From: Paracholeplasma manati
GTDB taxonomy: Bacteria > Bacillota_I > Bacilli_A > Acholeplasmatales > UBA5453
Length of the DNA: 64,000 bases
Direction of reading: 5' to 3'
Assembly (NCBI RefSeq): GCF_025742995.1
Contig: NZ_JAOVQM010000001.1
Location: 248,001-312,000, forward strand
Positions 60,869 through 64,000 of the stretch are shown in pieces (the first letter of the stretch is position 1; the number at the start of each line of letters is the position of its first letter). The position numbers and the translations under genes are program-made. The notes under the pieces were generated by a model. The model worked only from the letters and a program-made list of their open reading frames with translations, made no database searches and was not told the DNA's origin.

Positions 60869-61459
60869 ATGAAAAGAATACCTGTAGGCATCTCTGGTAG
60901 ACATTTACACTTGACACAAGCGCACTTAGAAGTCTTGTTTGGTCAAGGTTATCAACTCACTAAAATGAAAGATTTAAGCCAACCTGGTCAATACGCGGCT
61001 GAAGAAAAAGTAGACGTATATAGCCCAGCTGGTAAATTGATTGCAGGGGTCCGTATCTTAGGCCCAGTTAGACCTGCTTCGCAAGTCGAAATCTCAAGAA
61101 GCGACGCGATTAGAGGTAAGTTTGTTGCACCAGTAAGATCATCTGGTGATGTTAAAGGCTCAGGTCCTTGTAAGTTGGTTGGACCTAAGGGCGAAGTTGA
61201 GTTATCTGAAGGTGTCATCGTTGCCGATAGACACATCCACTTCTCTTTAGAAGATGCTGCTGAATACGGCGTTAAAGATGGCGATAAAGTTTCTATCTTC
61301 ATCGATAACAGTAAAGGCGGTTTACTCAACAATGTATTGTGCCGTGTATCACCTAAGTTTGCGTTAGATTGCCACTTAGATACAGACGATGGTGCTGCAT
61401 TTGAACTCAATACTGGGGATACTTGCATCTTAGTTAAATCCTATAAAATCAACGAATAA
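60869..61459 (+). CDS. pduL: PduL-type phosphate acyltransferase
   Basis: PduL-family phosphotransacylase, interconverting acyl-CoA and acyl-phosphate using a zinc-bound active site unrelated to Pta. The frame is open from 60854, but GGAGG lies inside that stretch, eight bases before the ATG at 60869 (196 residues). The zinc ligands are in GRHLHLT and ADRHIHFS. Two beta-barrel halves are visible. Also visible is GPVRPASQVEISRSDA. No microcompartment shell or diol-dehydratase genes are nearby, so this is probably the housekeeping phosphotransacetylase making ATP with acetate kinase. Confidence 0.9.
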   Translation: MKRIPVGISGRHLHLTQAHLEVLFGQGYQLTKMKDLSQPGQYAAEEKVDVYSPAGKLIAGVRILGPVRPASQVEISRSDAIRGKFVAPVRSSGDVKGSGPCKLVGPKGEVELSEGVIVADRHIHFSLEDAAEYGVKDGDKVSIFIDNSKGGLLNNVLCRVSPKFALDCHLDTDDGAAFELNTGDTCILVKSYKINE

Positions 61460-61480
61460 GTCCTTCACAGGGCTTTTTCT
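61459..61480 (+). terminator. Terminator after pduL
   Basis: AGTCCT/AGGGCT (one G-U pair, 61459-61464 with 61469-61474) then TTTTTC. It directly follows the stop codon. Confidence 0.7.
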
Positions 61481-61499
61481 TCTTCAAGGAGGCTTTGTC

Positions 61500-62717
61500 A
61501 TGTTTCCTAAACTAGAACGTAAAAAAGTATTTAGAGATCCACTCTATGGTTACATCTATGTGACCGAAGCGGTGATTTCCGATTTGATCGACACCAAAGA
61601 ATTCCAAAGACTCAGACGCATCCGTCAACTCTCTGGGGTTTCGATGGTTTTTCATGGCGCAGAACATTCGAGATTCTCACATTCGTTGGGTGTGTATAGC
61701 CTCGCACTGAATGTGCTAGAAGAAGTCGATATCCTAAAACAAAAACTCTCCGAATACGAACAAATCGTATATTTAGCCAGTGCCCTATTACACGACGTTG
61801 GGCACGGGCCTTATTCACATGCCTTCGAACATGTTTTCAAAGTGAGACATGAAAAATCGACAGCGCTCATCATCACGGGTAATACCGAAATCCATGAGGT
61901 GTTAAATCGATACGATGCACATTTAGCGGCAGACATCGCGAGCGTCATTTTAAAGACAGGAAAATTCCCCATCATTGAACAGCTCATCTCCTCACAACTC
62001 GATGTCGATCGTATGGACTATTTAGAAAGAGACGCTTTCCATACAGGGGCAGCCTATGGTCGTTTAGATAAAGATCGTATCATTCGTATGCTTACCATCG
62101 TAGACAATCAAGTGGTCTTCAAAGAAGGCGCAGTTCACGCCATTGAGAACTATTTAATGAGTCGATATCACATGTATTGGCAAGTTTACTACCATCCGGT
62201 AGCGAGAAGCTATGAAGTCATGCTAGAATCGATTTACAAACGTATTTTAGACCTGATAAAAAGCCATCAACTCGATGATGAATACGCTGATTACTTAAAA
62301 ATAATTATTGAAAATGGCTTCGAAGAAAACGCCTATTTCGAATTGGATGACTATTATGTTAATGGCCTTATTAAGCGTTTTTCACATTGTGATGATTTGA
62401 TACTGAGCGAACTATGCAACGAATTTTTAAAAAGAAAACTCTTTAAATATATCTCAGTAAATACCAATCAGGAACAGATTTTTAAAGACATCATCGATCG
62501 TAACCATTTAACCGCTTATGAATATAAAATTGATTACATTTCTCAAGCAACCTACCTTGTCGATGAGTTCGACATTGCTGTATCCAAGATTTTGATTCTT
62601 TCTAAAGACGGTGAGCTCAAAACCCTAGATCAAATCTCACCCATCATTCGTGGACTATCCACATCAGGCATCAAGTCTGATCAAAAATTATACTATAGAG
62701 ATAAAACCCATGCCTGA
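61500..62717 (+). CDS. HD-domain phosphohydrolase (dGTPase-like, YwfO type)
   Basis: A metal-dependent phosphohydrolase of 405 residues. It has FQRLRRIRQLSG, then the H...HD...D signature: AEHSRFSHSLGVY, LLHDVGHGPYSHAFE, and LDVDRMDYLERD. It resembles the YwfO/EF1143 dNTP triphosphohydrolases rather than (p)ppGpp enzymes. It would regulate nucleotide pools or clear noncanonical nucleotides. AAGGAGG precedes the ATG. It ends in TGA, overlapping rnmV by eight bases. Confidence 0.9.
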   Translation: MFPKLERKKVFRDPLYGYIYVTEAVISDLIDTKEFQRLRRIRQLSGVSMVFHGAEHSRFSHSLGVYSLALNVLEEVDILKQKLSEYEQIVYLASALLHDVGHGPYSHAFEHVFKVRHEKSTALIITGNTEIHEVLNRYDAHLAADIASVILKTGKFPIIEQLISSQLDVDRMDYLERDAFHTGAAYGRLDKDRIIRMLTIVDNQVVFKEGAVHAIENYLMSRYHMYWQVYYHPVARSYEVMLESIYKRILDLIKSHQLDDEYADYLKIIIENGFEENAYFELDDYYVNGLIKRFSHCDDLILSELCNEFLKRKLFKYISVNTNQEQIFKDIIDRNHLTAYEYKIDYISQATYLVDEFDIAVSKILILSKDGELKTLDQISPIIRGLSTSGIKSDQKLYYRDKTHA

Positions 62718-63249
62718 AATCATTGTGGTCGAAGGTAGACACGATTATCAAAAAATCAAAGCGGTCTTACCTGAAGTAGATATTTTAGTCACCAATGGGT
62801 CTGCCATTGAAGAATCATTCTTACAACAATTAGAACGCCTTTCAACTACACATGACATTATTGTGTTTGTCGACGCAGATAACGCGGGGGAAAGACTGAG
62901 AAGAATCATAACCAAACGAATCCCATCTGCAAAACACGCCTTCATTGAACGGAATCTCTCGTTATCCCACAATGAGAAGAAGGTTGGGATTGAACACGCA
63001 GATCACGACACCATTTTGACTGCGTTACAGTTGAAACGCAGTGCGAAACCAGGTTCAGATATCACAAAACATTTTTTATTAGAACTTAAACTCATCGGCG
63101 AAAACGAGTCACGTAAGAAAAGACTCTTTTTGTGTGAGGCACTCAATATCGGTTATACCAATGGTAAAGGTTTATACCAAAGACTCGCATTATTTGGTAT
63201 TACACAACAAGAAGTGAAGGAGGTACTGGATGGATATCAATCGTCCTAA
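62710..63249 (+). CDS. rnmV: Ribonuclease M5
   Basis: A Toprim nuclease that matures 5S rRNA in Firmicutes, 179 residues. The conserved start is MPEIIVVEGRHDYQ (ATG at 62710). An open frame from 62650 has no support. The Toprim motifs are the VEGRHD glutamate and the FVDADNAGERLR aspartates. It overlaps both neighbours (HD gene and rsmA), a fully coupled arrangement. rnmV-rsmA is a conserved Firmicutes pair. Confidence 0.94.
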   Translation: MPEIIVVEGRHDYQKIKAVLPEVDILVTNGSAIEESFLQQLERLSTTHDIIVFVDADNAGERLRRIITKRIPSAKHAFIERNLSLSHNEKKVGIEHADHDTILTALQLKRSAKPGSDITKHFLLELKLIGENESRKKRLFLCEALNIGYTNGKGLYQRLALFGITQQEVKEVLDGYQSS

Positions 63250-64000
63250 AAAGAAATTCGGCCAAAACTTTTTACAGAGTGATGGCATCCTCAAAAAAAT
63301 CATCAGTGAATCCAAAGTCACAGAAGATGATCATGTGATTGAAATCGGTCCAGGTAGAGGTGCACTGACCAAATATTTGGTTCACGCCGCCAAGTCTTTA
63401 ACCGCGTTTGAAATCGATACGACGTTAATGTCATATTTAAAACCCCTTGAAGAAGCACACGATAATTTCAACGTGGTTTATCAAGATATCTTAACGGTGG
63501 ATTTAGATGACTACATTCAAAAACACATTGGATCGAAAGTCAAAGTCATCGCGAACATCCCGTACTACATTACCAGCCCAATCATCTTTAAACTCTTAGA
63601 ATCGAAGATGGTGAGCGAAGCGACACTTTTAATTCAAAAAGAAGTTGCGGATCGGATTGTTGCGAATGAAAAAACAGGGGATTATGGTTCGTTATCGATT
63701 ATGATCAACTATCAAGCGGAAGTTAAAAAGTTGATTCAAGTCAAAAGAACGGCTTTTTACCCTGTCCCAAATGTCGACTCTACGGTGATTCAAATCATCA
63801 AACACAACCAATTCCAAGATTTGATTCAAGATGAAGCGCTGTTTGTAAAACTCGTCAAAGCGGCGTTCACACAAAAGCGTAAAACCTTAATCAATAACCT
63901 GGTTGAATTGTCTGGATTATCCAAAGAAGATTTATTGAACAAGCTCAAAACCATCGATTCAAAATACGACCATTTTACCAGAGCGGAAAGCTTGTCGATT
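63230..64000 (+). CDS. rsmA: 16S rRNA dimethyladenosine transferase, 3' end outside window
   Basis: KsgA/RsmA dimethylates two adjacent adenines near the 3' end of 16S rRNA. The first 257 codons are present and the frame runs off the edge. An AAGGAGG site is seven bases before the ATG at 63230, inside rnmV. Motifs are KKKFGQNFLQ, the SAM site IEIGPGRGALT and the catalytic NIPYYITSP. Then come FYPVPNVDS and KAAFTQKRKTL near the C-terminal domain. Confidence 0.96.
   Translation, partial: MDINRPKKKFGQNFLQSDGILKKIISESKVTEDDHVIEIGPGRGALTKYLVHAAKSLTAFEIDTTLMSYLKPLEEAHDNFNVVYQDILTVDLDDYIQKHIGSKVKVIANIPYYITSPIIFKLLESKMVSEATLLIQKEVADRIVANEKTGDYGSLSIMINYQAEVKKLIQVKRTAFYPVPNVDSTVIQIIKHNQFQDLIQDEALFVKLVKAAFTQKRKTLINNLVELSGLSKEDLLNKLKTIDSKYDHFTRAESLSI

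Overview
The window is about 64 kb of a low-to-moderate GC Firmicutes/Tenericutes-type chromosome centred on the replication origin. The best guess is a Mollicute of the Acholeplasma/Izemoplasma side. The reasons are: no cell-wall synthesis genes among the oriC-proximal genes seen, many lipid-anchored surface proteins, a CpoA/DGS-like glycolipid glucosyltransferase, and TGA used as a genuine stop codon (for example at the ends of the ttcA-like, ABC ATPase and HD-domain genes), which excludes the Mycoplasma/Spiroplasma code. I cannot fix the genus from sequence alone.

Layout. Genes left of about 40.3 kb run mostly leftward and genes right of it run almost all rightward, so replication leaves the rpmH-dnaA-dnaN interval in both directions. 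The origin core is conventional: rpmH-rnpA-yidC-jag leftward; dnaA, dnaN, yaaA-recF-gyrB-gyrA rightward. Further ancestral Firmicutes blocks are present: dnaX-ybaB-recR (0.2-2.8 kb), mnmE, serS with a T-box leader, and rnmV-rsmA at the right edge.

Between these lie accessory blocks. At 4.3-7.6 kb are an MgtC-like membrane protein, a TtcA-like PP-loop enzyme and tandem DHH phosphoesterases. At 7.8-10.4 kb is ppdK. At 12.2-17.2 kb are a class II photolyase with an isochorismatase-type hydrolase, facing DUF2177, a DAK2-DegV (FakA-FakB-like) fusion and DUF1295. At 17.2-31.4 kb is a long leftward surface-protein region: an ABC importer (ATPase, two permeases, binding protein), two staphylococcal-nuclease-like lipoproteins, an 1179-residue Ig/OB/lamin-tail lipoprotein and a membrane protein. 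At 31.7-38 kb are a MATE exporter, asnS, a glycosyltransferase, rmuC and a permuted NlpC/P60-like protein. At 49.4-56.6 kb is a 2381-residue lipoprotein of InlB-type and Ig/OB repeats. The right end carries a two-component system, a HIT protein, a stand-alone PduL-type phosphotransacylase and an HD phosphohydrolase.

The most interesting part is 18.9-31.4 kb. An importer transcribed from two recognisable promoters, one with a LacI/CcpA-like operator, leads into surface nucleases and OB-fold/lamin-tail proteins. I read this as a possible extracellular-DNA capture, cutting and uptake locus. The giant lipoprotein beside gyrA shares its Ig and OB modules. No tRNA or rRNA gene, CRISPR array, transposase or prophage was recognised.
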